From positions 1 through 64,000 of the forward strand of contig DXJO01000004.1 of assembly GCA_019057475.1 (NCBI GenBank): a stretch of 64,000 bases of DNA, read 5' to 3'. Made by a program: the position numbers and the translations under genes. The number at the start of each line of letters is the position of its first letter. The first letter of the stretch is position 1. The notes under the pieces were generated by a model. It searched no databases, was not told where the DNA came from, and was given only the letters and a program-made list of their open reading frames with translations. Source of the stretch: Candidatus Thorarchaeota archaeon (GTDB taxonomy: Archaea; Asgardarchaeota; Thorarchaeia; Thorarchaeales; Thorarchaeaceae). Below, piece after piece: positions 1-8,521 of this stretch.

Positions 1-56
1 AAGTCATAGTGGTGGATGACTGCCATATCATAGGCCTGGTCGTACGACAGGGTCAT
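1..56 (-). CDS. N-terminal fragment of a protein running off the left edge
   Basis: An ATG at 56-54 opens a minus-strand frame that stays open to the window edge and starts MTLSYDQAYDMAVIHHYD. An in-frame TAA lies one codon upstream, so this ATG is the only start in the frame. Only 18 residues are visible and no family can be assigned. It is divergent from the gene at 191. Confidence 0.4.
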   Translation of the reverse strand, partial: MTLSYDQAYDMAVIHHYD

Positions 57-130
57 GGTTTATCAATGGCAGTCCCACCCCTCCCTCTCCTTGTACCCGA
101 GTATTACACAACTTATGCAACAGAGCCATC

Positions 131-140
131 AAATTAAAAA
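131..140 (+). promoter_or_regulatory. TATA-like box for the gene at 191
   Basis: The A/T run AAATTAAAAA lies about 50 bp ahead of the ATG at 191 and 34 bp ahead of its Shine-Dalgarno site. This spacing fits an archaeal TATA box with a short leader. Assignment is by position and composition only. Confidence 0.4.
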
Positions 141-190
141 TGTTTAATTATCCGCACTCGCTTGAGGCCTGTTAAGGAGGACACTGAACA

Positions 191-889
191 ATGAGTCGCA
201 AGTCAAAGAAGTGGAAACAACCTGACTTCGATAGGCTGGAGAATCTTCAGTTCGATCCAACTGGATTGGATTTGAAATGGAGTAAGAACCTCACCACCAC
301 AATCGATGCGTACCGCATCCATAGATGTTACGACTTAGGCTCCATCGAGCGGGCAATAGGGCAAGGTGAAATGCCCCGAAGTTTCGTCAAGCAGTGGAGG
401 ATGGTCCGGTCGGTGCTCCACAAGTTCGCTGCGGTGACCCCGAAAATATCAGGTATCGAGGAAATGATGAGGCGGCGACAAATCATTCAATTCACTGCAC
501 TGATCTTGCTGACTTTGGGAGCTCCCGCCATCATACTTACTTGGACACTCAAGCTTGACCATATCGCTTGGTTCACCTATCCGTTTGGCTTTTTCTCGGC
601 TGCGCTGTTCGCAGTGACTGCGATAGTTACAGCGTGGTATAATCGCGAAATCGCATGGACAATTCATGACTACGTAGAGGACAACCCCAACCTTCTCAAG
701 AGTGAGAAGGCACTTCTTCACGAGTGGTCTCAGAAATTAATTAGATACACTGCTAGATTGATTCGACGAGAAGGTTTGGATCTGGACAAGAATCTCCTGA
801 AGCTTTACAGCAACGACTATGACGGTATCACTTTCCTCAAGGAACCATCGAGGTTCAGGAAACACTACGTAGGCAGGTACAAAGCCTAA
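191..889 (+). CDS. two-TM membrane protein of unknown function
   Basis: A 232-residue protein not recognised as a known family. It has a basic, soluble N-terminal region of about 95 residues, two hydrophobic helices at roughly 98-119 and 126-149, and a charged C-terminal half with predicted helices. The two helices are joined by a short loop, so both long soluble parts should lie on the same side of the membrane, probably the cytoplasm. The start is well supported: AAGGAGG at 174-180 lies 10 bases before the ATG. It stands alone, convergent with the DUF917 gene downstream. Confidence 0.7.
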   Translation: MSRKSKKWKQPDFDRLENLQFDPTGLDLKWSKNLTTTIDAYRIHRCYDLGSIERAIGQGEMPRSFVKQWRMVRSVLHKFAAVTPKISGIEEMMRRRQIIQFTALILLTLGAPAIILTWTLKLDHIAWFTYPFGFFSAALFAVTAIVTAWYNREIAWTIHDYVEDNPNLLKSEKALLHEWSQKLIRYTARLIRREGLDLDKNLLKLYSNDYDGITFLKEPSRFRKHYVGRYKA

Positions 890-913
890 CCTTTATTTAC
901 ACGCCGCAGTTCC

Positions 914-2035
914 TTACTTCGTGACCAGCGACTCTATGGGCTTGTACTCTATGTCAAAGCCGAAATGCCTTGGACCAAGCACTTTCAGGCCCTCTGGTCC
1001 CCTAAACGTGGAGATGGCTTCCATACCAATGACACTCACCTTATCACCTGGCCTTATGTCCGTGTTAGTTATTGGCTCTCCAGTTGTAGACTCGATAATC
1101 TCTATGATATCGGGGCTGGCAATCCATGGTTTTCCGTCCAACCAAGTCACATGATTCTCATTCTTGAACCACACCCTGAGTTTGGAGCCCGGCCTGATGC
1201 CACTTCCTTTGATGAGCGTTTCACCCCACATGTATCCCTCCCGGTTCTCCCATTTCTTGTCGACGACTTCACCTTTGAAGAGAACCCAACCTCCAACTTT
1301 CTCGATAATCTTCTCCGCGGGATCATCTCCGGACTCCCTGCATTCGCGTATCATCTTGCCTACCTGGTGGCTCTTCGAGAGAGTCCCAGGAATAATGGCA
1401 TCCTTGAAGTCATTCCCCTGCACCGGGAATGAAACATTGCCTAGGCGACCCCACGCCACCTCGCTCAATGCCTTGGAGATGCGTTCTCCCATCTCGTAAT
1501 TAATCACATGAGGCACGATGTATTGGTTACCGAACCAGTCAACTAGGGCCATGGGTGTCATTGAGAAACCTTTGATACATACTGTATTCTGACATATCTC
1601 AGGAACTGCTCTTCCCGAGTAGTCACCATCAACGCAGGGGATTCCGTGTTTAACCGCAGTATCGATGGGCGCGGGTGTATTGACCCCACCTAGCTCAAAA
1701 GGTGCAGCAGCCGCGAATTTCACTCCCATGTATTCTTCAAGTATTGCAAACCCTGTGACCAGCTCCTTCTCAAAGAAGTCCCAAGGGTATCTTTTCCTTG
1801 CGGCTTCAATCTCTGGAGTAGGGGGGGCGATTGTACCAGAATAGAATGGGCATGCCACCCAGTCGTCGGCCTTGATTGTGTTCACATCAACGATCTTGAT
1901 CGTTTTTCCAGCGTCAACATGTGGGTACAACATCGCCAGGCCGATGTCTTTTGATCCGCCACCGCCAGTGCCAAAGAACATGCAACCAACAGTGAGATCC
2001 TCCACACCTGTCCTGCTCTTTAATATCAACACCAT
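914..2035 (-). CDS. DUF917 family protein (hydantoin-associated)
   Basis: A 373-residue DUF917 protein, a family often found beside hydantoinases and hydantoin racemases and annotated in part as S-methyl-thiohydantoin desulfurase. Supporting features are the N-terminal GTGGGG loop at residues 22-27, the PFELGGVNTP motif in the first third and a beta-rich C-terminal domain. It is a diverged paralogue of the DUF917 protein at 4198, which has the same motifs. The ATG is preceded by a GAGG site. The substrate is not known; a cytosolic role in opening or modifying a cyclic amide is a family-level guess. Confidence 0.85.
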   Translation of the reverse strand: MVLILKSRTGVEDLTVGCMFFGTGGGGSKDIGLAMLYPHVDAGKTIKIVDVNTIKADDWVACPFYSGTIAPPTPEIEAARKRYPWDFFEKELVTGFAILEEYMGVKFAAAAPFELGGVNTPAPIDTAVKHGIPCVDGDYSGRAVPEICQNTVCIKGFSMTPMALVDWFGNQYIVPHVINYEMGERISKALSEVAWGRLGNVSFPVQGNDFKDAIIPGTLSKSHQVGKMIRECRESGDDPAEKIIEKVGGWVLFKGEVVDKKWENREGYMWGETLIKGSGIRPGSKLRVWFKNENHVTWLDGKPWIASPDIIEIIESTTGEPITNTDIRPGDKVSVIGMEAISTFRGPEGLKVLGPRHFGFDIEYKPIESLVTK

Positions 2036-2076
2036 GCAAACAACCTCATTTAATAACGAAATAGATTAGGGAAACC

Positions 2077-2088
2077 ACTATTTAATTT
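2077..2088 (-). promoter_or_regulatory. TATA-like box for the DUF917 gene
   Basis: On the minus strand the A/T stretch AATTAAATA lies about 45 bp before the ATG at 2035. The 195 bp between the DUF917 gene and the phosphoesterase gene hold no other visible feature. Confidence 0.35.
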
Positions 2089-2230
2089 CATTGTGCCAGC
2101 GCATGCACTCCCAAGAAACCTATGCCGATAGAGTAGCTTGTCATTTGGCTGGACTTCAGACTGGTTGATGTCGAAGTGGAATGGGCTTGGGGGGCTTCTT
2201 TCATTCCCCGCTCAGTAGGATTCTTGCAAT

Positions 2231-3166
2231 CTAGAGTTCTACGCGCCCTGCCTGAACTTTGCCATCTTCAATAGTGATCAAGAATCCCTTCAGGATTCCC
2301 TCTCTGTACTCCGAGCCCGGGTTTACGCAGAGCGTCCGTCCGATATTTCTGAAACCTACAGACTCGTGGATGTGACCATGCATCCCCAGGAGCGGTTGGT
2401 ACTTCTCGATGACGGCTCTAATAGACTTGCTGCCCACAGGACCCAGAATCTCAAAGGCTCCGGATTTCGCTATAGAGTAGTCTTCCCTGAGTTGAGGTGC
2501 TGTGTCCAACCCCGAATCGAACGGAGGATCATGAAAGTTGCACAGCAAGTTGGCGTAATCATCCACTCTCGCGAATTCTTCTTCAAGCTTCTCCATTAGT
2601 TCCTCATCAGAACACTCGCGAGGTGTGTCCCACGGTGTATTGTTGACCCACTCACAACTGATTAGCGGATAACCATGCACATCAACGACTTTCTTGAGAG
2701 GGTAGATGATTCTTGAATGATTCTTGATTATGGGATCGATGACCCAGTCATCATCGTTACCTGGATTAACTATGACATCAACATCTGGCGATATCTTCTC
2801 TGCGGCCATGTCGAGCCATTCCTGCAATCTCTCTGACATCAGTTTTTGGAAGAGCTCCTTGATGGCCCCCTTCTTCTCCCTAAGTGCAGCCAACTCATCA
2901 GGCGTCATGATGTAGGGGTAAAAGCCGACATCCTTTTGGAAATTGAAAAAGCGGTCAACATCCTTCTGCTTCTTGAATGTCTTTCGCTTTCCATATGGTT
3001 GTGCGTACCACCGATCTTCTTTTTCTTGGATGATTGGCATGATTGCTTTGCCAGTCAAATCGCCGCACATCATCGCAACATCAGCCTTGAAGACTTTCGG
3101 AGCAATACACATCTTCTCCCAAGTCTGTTGGCTGCCATGTGGGTCGCATGCGTGGAAAATTCTCAT
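2231..3166 (-). CDS. calcineurin-like metallophosphoesterase
   Basis: A 311-residue metal-dependent phosphoesterase. The family motifs occur in order: D-x-H at residues 8-10 (ACDPHG), GDLTG at 35-39, GND at 136-138 (NPGNDDDW), a His in NFHDPP, and GHIHES near residue 260. Together these supply a full two-metal site. About 90 residues of helical insertion lie between the GD and GND motifs, longer than in minimal members. The substrate cannot be told from sequence; relatives hydrolyse phosphodiesters or phosphomonoesters in the cytosol. It is divergent from the nucleotidyltransferase-like gene, with 191 bp between them. Confidence 0.85.
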   Translation of the reverse strand: MRIFHACDPHGSQQTWEKMCIAPKVFKADVAMMCGDLTGKAIMPIIQEKEDRWYAQPYGKRKTFKKQKDVDRFFNFQKDVGFYPYIMTPDELAALREKKGAIKELFQKLMSERLQEWLDMAAEKISPDVDVIVNPGNDDDWVIDPIIKNHSRIIYPLKKVVDVHGYPLISCEWVNNTPWDTPRECSDEELMEKLEEEFARVDDYANLLCNFHDPPFDSGLDTAPQLREDYSIAKSGAFEILGPVGSKSIRAVIEKYQPLLGMHGHIHESVGFRNIGRTLCVNPGSEYREGILKGFLITIEDGKVQAGRVEL

Positions 3167-3357
3167 TTCAATACCTCAAGTCTTCATTTTACACTACCGC
3201 ATTGGATTACCCGCGAGGGATCAAAAGCGAGTTAAGAGTTTAATGGTTTGGCTGCTATTGGCCACTTTAACAAAGGCGCAGTCAGTCAGAAGATATTAAA
3301 GCCACACAGTTTTATTGCTGATATTGCCTCCCTTTCTGGAGATAGGAAACTGATCGG

Positions 3358-4152
3358 ATGTCAGGCAAGTATGGTGAAATGAAGGACGATTTTCTCGAAG
3401 AAGCCATGAGACTCGTAGCAGCCGCAGAAGAGAACGATGTGCCGTTACGAATCATAGGTTGCCTTGCGTTCAGAATCAAAGCGCCCGATTATGTTGACCT
3501 TCACAAGAAGATGGGTCGCGAGGTTACAGACATCGATTTCATGAGCTACTACAAACACCGGAAGAAGATAATCAATCTCTTCCGGGATGAGCTTGGCTAC
3601 CACTGGGTTCCTCCTAGCTTTGCGAGGGCCACAACGCTCAGAGACCTTTTCATTGACCAAGAGCGTCAGAGGAAGATCGATGTGTTCTATGACCATTTGG
3701 AATTCTGCCACAAGATTGACTTCAAGAAGAGGAAACGACTCGAGGAAGATAGACCCACGATTCCTTTAGCAGAGCTGTTCCTTGAGAAAACACAGATTGT
3801 TGAGATTAACGCGAAGGATTTGAAAGACCTCATAATAACGTTCCTTGCCCACGATATCAGCGAAACAGACGACGATAGCCAAGTCAACGGGTACTACATA
3901 GTGCAGCGCCTCCGTGATGATTGGGGCTTCCACTACACTGTGACAATTAATATCCAAAAGCTGATTGACTTCGTGCCCACAGTGGAACTCCTGACGCAGG
4001 AACAGAAGGACTTGGTTGTGTCCAGAGCCCAGAAGCTTAGGCAGATGATTGAGGACGAGCCAAAGTCCGGAGGCTGGAAGCGACGGGCGAAAATCGGGAC
4101 CAAGAAACGCTGGTACAAAATTGTCCATTCTATGGAAGGCGTTAGGACGTGA
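3358..4152 (+). CDS. nucleotidyltransferase-fold protein (AbiEii-like)
   Basis: A 264-residue protein resembling minimal nucleotidyltransferases. The segment IIGCLAFRIKAP followed by EVTDIDFMS (residues about 32-64) matches the 'GG-x-A' helix and the D-x-D metal site of that fold, and KIDVFYDHL near residue 105 fits the third acidic strand. The usual GG is reduced to GC here, so activity is uncertain. The C-terminal half is helical and charged. Relatives include toxin-type AbiEii proteins and stand-alone predicted transferases, but no antitoxin-like partner lies beside it. No strong Shine-Dalgarno precedes the ATG. Confidence 0.55.
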   Translation: MSGKYGEMKDDFLEEAMRLVAAAEENDVPLRIIGCLAFRIKAPDYVDLHKKMGREVTDIDFMSYYKHRKKIINLFRDELGYHWVPPSFARATTLRDLFIDQERQRKIDVFYDHLEFCHKIDFKKRKRLEEDRPTIPLAELFLEKTQIVEINAKDLKDLIITFLAHDISETDDDSQVNGYYIVQRLRDDWGFHYTVTINIQKLIDFVPTVELLTQEQKDLVVSRAQKLRQMIEDEPKSGGWKRRAKIGTKKRWYKIVHSMEGVRT

Positions 4153-4197
4153 AATAGCTCTAGATGCTGATTTGAATAGACATTGAAGTGATAACGC

Positions 4198-5316
4198 ATG
4201 AAGATGTCCAGACAGAATGCGTATGACATGCTGATTGGTGTGGGTATCCTGGGGACGGGTGGTGGGGGTGACCCCGTCGGTTTCGGGAAACCCATGGTTG
4301 AATGGGATTATCAAAGAGATAGAGTCTATGAGCTGACAAATCCCAAGGATGTGAAAGATGATGCATTCATCGTCTGTGGGGGCTACATGGGTTCCGTGAA
4401 CGCATTCACCTCCATAGGTGATATGCTTGAACAATGGGAAACCCGATACGAGCTCCACGAGGCAATGAAGATATCTGAGAAGATTGCCGGGAAAAAAGTC
4501 GACCACTTGGTTCCCTTTGAACTAGGGGGCACAAACACGACTGTGATGCTTTCCCTCGCGGCACGGACAGGGATTACCACAGTGGACGGAGATGGTCTCG
4601 GACGCTCGGCGCCGGAATCGCAAATGATCTCGTTTGTGGGATATGGTATCGAGCTGTGCCCAATGCCGGTTGTTTCCAAGGGCGGCAGCATTGTGATTGT
4701 GGAGAAGGCAACCAGTCCTGCACTCGCTGACGAAATCGGCAGATTCGCTGTGGTCAATGATGGTGGCACAGGTGCCAATAACCATTACCACCAAAGCGGT
4801 GCACAACTGAAGAAGAGCGTGATTCCAAACAGCATTAGCAAGTCCATTGAGCTAGGCGAGGCTGTGCGGGACGCCAATGAGAGTGGCAACTCACCTATCG
4901 ACGCTTTCCTAGATATTATGGGTGGCCAGAAACTGGCCATGGGCACTATTGGGGACGTCAAGGGAGAAGACCGCGCAGGCCATTGGCACGTCACAGTGAC
5001 CATCAAGCCTGAGGACATCAAGGGCAAGCTGAAGTTGACAGTTAAGAACGAATACATGATGGCGACTTGTGATGGTGAACCGGTTGTCATGTTTCCGGAC
5101 TTGATCTGCTTACACTATCCGGAGAATGGTCATGGCGTTATGAGTTCCGCATTGAAAGAAGGCATGAAGGTCGTGATTACGGCAGTGCCAGCTCACGAGC
5201 GGCTCCGCTATGCAGGGAGCACAAAGATTGGCAAGAAGGCATTCTCACCAGAGCGATATGGCCATCCTGAGCTCGAATACAAGCCTATGGAAGAAATAAT
5301 CGGCAATTTACACTAG
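4198..5316 (+). CDS. DUF917 family protein (hydantoin-associated)
   Basis: A 372-residue DUF917 protein, paralogous to the one at 914-2035. It has the GTGGGG loop at residues 19-24, PFELGGTNT near residue 104, and the same ending (YKPMEEI against YKPIESL). It lies 58 bp before a hydantoin/Asp-Glu racemase gene on the same strand. This is the family's usual neighbourhood and the best clue that it acts on hydantoins or related cyclic amino-acid derivatives. A pyrimidine-rich tract follows the stop at about 5320-5340. Exact chemistry unknown. Confidence 0.85.
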   Translation: MKMSRQNAYDMLIGVGILGTGGGGDPVGFGKPMVEWDYQRDRVYELTNPKDVKDDAFIVCGGYMGSVNAFTSIGDMLEQWETRYELHEAMKISEKIAGKKVDHLVPFELGGTNTTVMLSLAARTGITTVDGDGLGRSAPESQMISFVGYGIELCPMPVVSKGGSIVIVEKATSPALADEIGRFAVVNDGGTGANNHYHQSGAQLKKSVIPNSISKSIELGEAVRDANESGNSPIDAFLDIMGGQKLAMGTIGDVKGEDRAGHWHVTVTIKPEDIKGKLKLTVKNEYMMATCDGEPVVMFPDLICLHYPENGHGVMSSALKEGMKVVITAVPAHERLRYAGSTKIGKKAFSPERYGHPELEYKPMEEIIGNLH

Positions 5317-5374
5317 GCGTCATCTTTTTCTTTTCCCTCTCCCGTCCATCTTACAGTCGGACTGGTGAAGATTA

Positions 5375-6139
5375 TTGAAACGCATAGCGCTGATTGGTGC
5401 AACAGGCGTCGATTGGACGGTCGATGAAAAGAAGAAATCCTTTGTCAAGCTACACACCCCTCAAGGGTACAATATCGGACACTTTACGCCGCGCTACGGA
5501 ACTCACAGCGTTGAATCACTTGTTGATGAAGCCTATAATGCTCCATTCATCCTTGAGCAAGTGGCAAAGGCCTGCAAAGAAGGTTATGATGCGATAGTGA
5601 TTGACTGTGCATGCGATCCAATTCTTGACGCTGCGAGATCGGTTTCGAACATGCCAGTCGTAGGCCCTAGGAACGCCTCACTCCACCTTGCGTTAACACT
5701 TGGTACAAGATTCAGCATAATCACTGTCCAAGGTGACTCGCTCAAGAGATGCATGGAGGCAGGAGTCCGCAAGGAGGGACTGGAGCCATTCTGTGCAAGT
5801 GTGCGCTATCTAACTCTGCCTGTTCTTGATATCGCGAAACGTCCAGCTGATGCTCAGAAGGAGCTCCTAGAACTTAGCAGACAAGCCGTTGAGGAGGACG
5901 GCGCAGACGTCATTGTTCTGGGGTGCACAGCACTCTCTTACGAAATTGACCTTAAACCAATCATGCAGGAGGTTGACGTTCCGATTCTTGATCCATTCAT
6001 AGTGGCAATCAAGATAGCTCAGCTACTGATAGAGTCTGGACTCAGTCATAGCAAAGTAGCATACCCTCAACCTCCTCTGAAGGACGTAAACGAAGCCCCT
6101 TCACTCAAGGGGGCTTTTGATGGACTATTGAAATCCTGA
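5375..6139 (+). CDS. Asp/Glu/hydantoin racemase family protein
   Basis: A 254-residue member of the Asp/Glu/hydantoin racemase superfamily. The two catalytic cysteine loops are visible: DCACDPILDAAR with PVVGPRNAS in the N-terminal half, and VLGCTALSYE in the C-terminal half, as expected for a two-base racemase. The first loop resembles the hydantoin-racemase pattern. The start is TTG, preceded by GGTGA at 5364-5368. It probably forms a unit with the DUF917 gene upstream. Its function would be to equilibrate D and L forms of a hydantoin or amino acid in the cytosol. Maleate isomerase-like activity is the main alternative. Confidence 0.8.
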   Translation: MKRIALIGATGVDWTVDEKKKSFVKLHTPQGYNIGHFTPRYGTHSVESLVDEAYNAPFILEQVAKACKEGYDAIVIDCACDPILDAARSVSNMPVVGPRNASLHLALTLGTRFSIITVQGDSLKRCMEAGVRKEGLEPFCASVRYLTLPVLDIAKRPADAQKELLELSRQAVEEDGADVIVLGCTALSYEIDLKPIMQEVDVPILDPFIVAIKIAQLLIESGLSHSKVAYPQPPLKDVNEAPSLKGAFDGLLKS

Positions 6140-6153
6140 GTGTATTGGATCTC

Positions 6154-7410
6154 CTATTTCTTCGATCGTGAAAATAGTGGGACCATAACCAGAAGCGCTA
6201 CCAGTGACAACCCCGTGAGCATCAGATACGGCAGTGTTAATCCGAATCCCATGAGCCAACCTCCCACGATTGGCCCAATGAAGAGTCCAACTCCTCCCAT
6301 ACTCTCAACCAAGCCTGCGTATGATCCCTTCTCGAATTCGGTAGCAGACACAATGAGATAGAGGGCGCCAAGATAGCTAAATCCTACTGCCACGCCTGAA
6401 ATGACCATGGCCACAGTGAAAGTCCAGATATCCACGAACAGAAAGAGCATGATGCCTGAGATGGCTGAAAGAATAGCACCAAGCACAATCGCTTTGATCA
6501 TGTGCTTTTCTCCCATTCGTGCGGTCACGATGAAGCAGACTGTTCGAGCTGCGTTCCATATTAGAAGTAGATTCCCGAAGTCCTCTCTGACAAATGGATG
6601 CCCCAAAGCAATTAGAGTTTCAATGTACGTAGGGAAAAGAGCCAGGATTACTGTTGATACAACTCCCCAGAGAATCAAAGAGATGTAGGAGGCAATGAAT
6701 CTCAGACTGGTCTTCGAGTGTATCTGCTCTGGCTGCGAATCAACAGCCCCTCTATTGTCTGCACCTCCACTCTCTTGCGTGGGTGTCTTTCTCCTGTAGC
6801 CCTGAATGAAACTAGCGATAATAACTAGCGCCAGCAGCTCCACTGCGAAGATGATGTATATGCTTGAGAGTTCACCATAAGCCCCCGCCATGTAGGCGAT
6901 AATGAATGGAGGGAGTATCATTGATGCACTCCACGCTGTTGAGAAGTTACCAAGCGTGGCCGCCTGCGCTTCGGGATCAAGCTCTGCCACCATGCCTTCT
7001 ATTGTAGGGGCGATGAACCCGAAGACAAGTCCTTCAACGGCACGTATCACGATTAGATGAATTGGTGCGATAGAGGGGAGCAGGTAAAACGAGATAACCA
7101 CAAGGTAAGCAGCCGTTGATATGGTCAGTGTTTTTTTCCGCCCAATTCTGTCGGAAATTCGTCCTCCGATGATTGGAGAGAACATGTACATGAAACCGAA
7201 CATTCCCATTGCCAATCCTGACTCTAAGGATGTTCCTCCGAGGATTCCTGCATACCATGATGCGAAGACTTCTGTTGTTCCAAGCGTGAAAACGACTAGA
7301 AAGGACGCAATGTACCCGATAATCCTGTTTCTTTTCTTGGTTGTGTCTGGAAGATCGGGTTCCCCCTCTACATCGAGGCAAAATGGTTCGTAGGATTCCT
7401 GCTCGGTCAT
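6154..7410 (-). CDS. MFS transporter
   Basis: A 418-residue major facilitator with 12 hydrophobic segments. The loop 2-3 signature (GGRISDRIGRKKT, about residues 82-94) is intact and a charged central loop follows TM6 at about 200-230. About 30 polar residues precede TM1. It is the last gene of a minus-strand run (ferredoxin, aldehyde oxidoreductase, F420-type oxidoreductase, MFS), 41 bp after the oxidoreductase. That context suggests export or import of a substrate or product of those redox enzymes. Substrate unknown. Confidence 0.85.
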   Translation of the reverse strand: MTEQESYEPFCLDVEGEPDLPDTTKKRNRIIGYIASFLVVFTLGTTEVFASWYAGILGGTSLESGLAMGMFGFMYMFSPIIGGRISDRIGRKKTLTISTAAYLVVISFYLLPSIAPIHLIVIRAVEGLVFGFIAPTIEGMVAELDPEAQAATLGNFSTAWSASMILPPFIIAYMAGAYGELSSIYIIFAVELLALVIIASFIQGYRRKTPTQESGGADNRGAVDSQPEQIHSKTSLRFIASYISLILWGVVSTVILALFPTYIETLIALGHPFVREDFGNLLLIWNAARTVCFIVTARMGEKHMIKAIVLGAILSAISGIMLFLFVDIWTFTVAMVISGVAVGFSYLGALYLIVSATEFEKGSYAGLVESMGGVGLFIGPIVGGWLMGFGLTLPYLMLTGLSLVALLVMVPLFSRSKK

Positions 7411-7451
7411 CTGTTCCGACTCCGGGTCAAAGTCATACCGGTTTACTGAAC

Positions 7452-8465
7452 CTAGGTCAAGTGTGGTGCAATCTTCTCGCCGATAAGATTCGCTAAGACA
7501 ATCGGGTCCGTTCCGGGAACTGGAAATGCTACGGGCGTATTTGCCCCCGCGTTCACTATTTCTTGGATTCGTCTGATGCAGGACTCAACATCACCCACAA
7601 CGCAGAGCGCCTGTATTGCCTTGTCTGTTATTAGTTCGGCTACATCCTTTCCTTCTTCAGCTGCTTTCAGGTATGATGCCGTTTCTTCTACAGTCACACC
7701 TGCATACTCCATCAGAGGGCCGCCACCTTGCGAGTGTGGGAGATAGAGCTTTGCAAAATCCTTTGCAATTTTCATTGCCTTGTCAAGATCATCATTGATC
7801 ACTATGGGAAGATACGAAACCATCTCAAAGTCCTCGATACTTCGACCAGCTTTCTTAGCACCTACCTCTACTCGTTCCCAGGCGAATTTTACGTAGCTTG
7901 GTGTATTAAAGATGGAGAGTATAATCCCGTCACCAATTTCACCAGATAACTTGAGACCCATCTTGCCTTCGAAAGCGAGATAAATCGGGGCTTTCTTCCT
8001 CACTGGCTCGAAGATCAGTTTCACGTCCTTGGTGGTGAAGAATTTCCCTTCATGCGTTATGCTTTCACCCGTCATTATCTTGCGAACAACTTCAACGCAT
8101 TCACGTGTTCTTGACAGCGGTTTTTTGAAATCGAATCCCATTTGGGACATCCAGTAGGGCACACCGGATCCCAAGCCGAAAACCGCTCGCTTGTTACACA
8201 TCTCATCGATTGTTGCAAACTCCATGGCAATGAGCGCGGGATGCCTTGAGTAGGGATTCACGACTCCTAGGCCGATTCTGATTTTCTCAGTTGCCATCGA
8301 AGCGGCAGCCATATACGGAATCCCGCCGCGAAAGAAGTAATCCTCGGCGAACCAAACAGACCCCAAGCCCATTCGTTCGCTGGTCTTAGCCAGTTCAACG
8401 GCTTCTCTTACCGGGAAGACCCCGGTCATTGCTAATCCGAATTCCTTGTATCCTTTCATTTTCAA
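7452..8465 (-). CDS. LLM-class F420-dependent oxidoreductase
   Basis: A 337-residue luciferase-like TIM barrel of the type that includes methylenetetrahydromethanopterin reductase. Typical segments are the N-terminal FGLAMTGVFP, RIGLGVVNPYSRHPA near residue 65 and FGLGSGVPYW near residue 97. These are common in archaeal F420-dependent members, so F420 rather than FMN is the likely cofactor, although the sequence alone does not prove this. It lies between the aldehyde oxidoreductase gene (56 bp upstream) and the MFS gene. A role in moving hydride between F420H2 and an organic substrate linked to aldehyde oxidation is inferred. Confidence 0.85.
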   Translation of the reverse strand: MKMKGYKEFGLAMTGVFPVREAVELAKTSERMGLGSVWFAEDYFFRGGIPYMAAASMATEKIRIGLGVVNPYSRHPALIAMEFATIDEMCNKRAVFGLGSGVPYWMSQMGFDFKKPLSRTRECVEVVRKIMTGESITHEGKFFTTKDVKLIFEPVRKKAPIYLAFEGKMGLKLSGEIGDGIILSIFNTPSYVKFAWERVEVGAKKAGRSIEDFEMVSYLPIVINDDLDKAMKIAKDFAKLYLPHSQGGGPLMEYAGVTVEETASYLKAAEEGKDVAELITDKAIQALCVVGDVESCIRRIQEIVNAGANTPVAFPVPGTDPIVLANLIGEKIAPHLT

Positions 8466-8521
8466 ACCACCAGCGGTTCCTATGTCGAAAGAAATGGGGG
8501 GCGGGAAGCCGCCTTCCCTCT

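Noticed and set aside
3766-4506. 246-residue open frame on the minus strand
   Set aside because: It lies opposite the nucleotidyltransferase-like and DUF917 genes, has no recognisable domain or start signal and is a shadow of their codon pattern.
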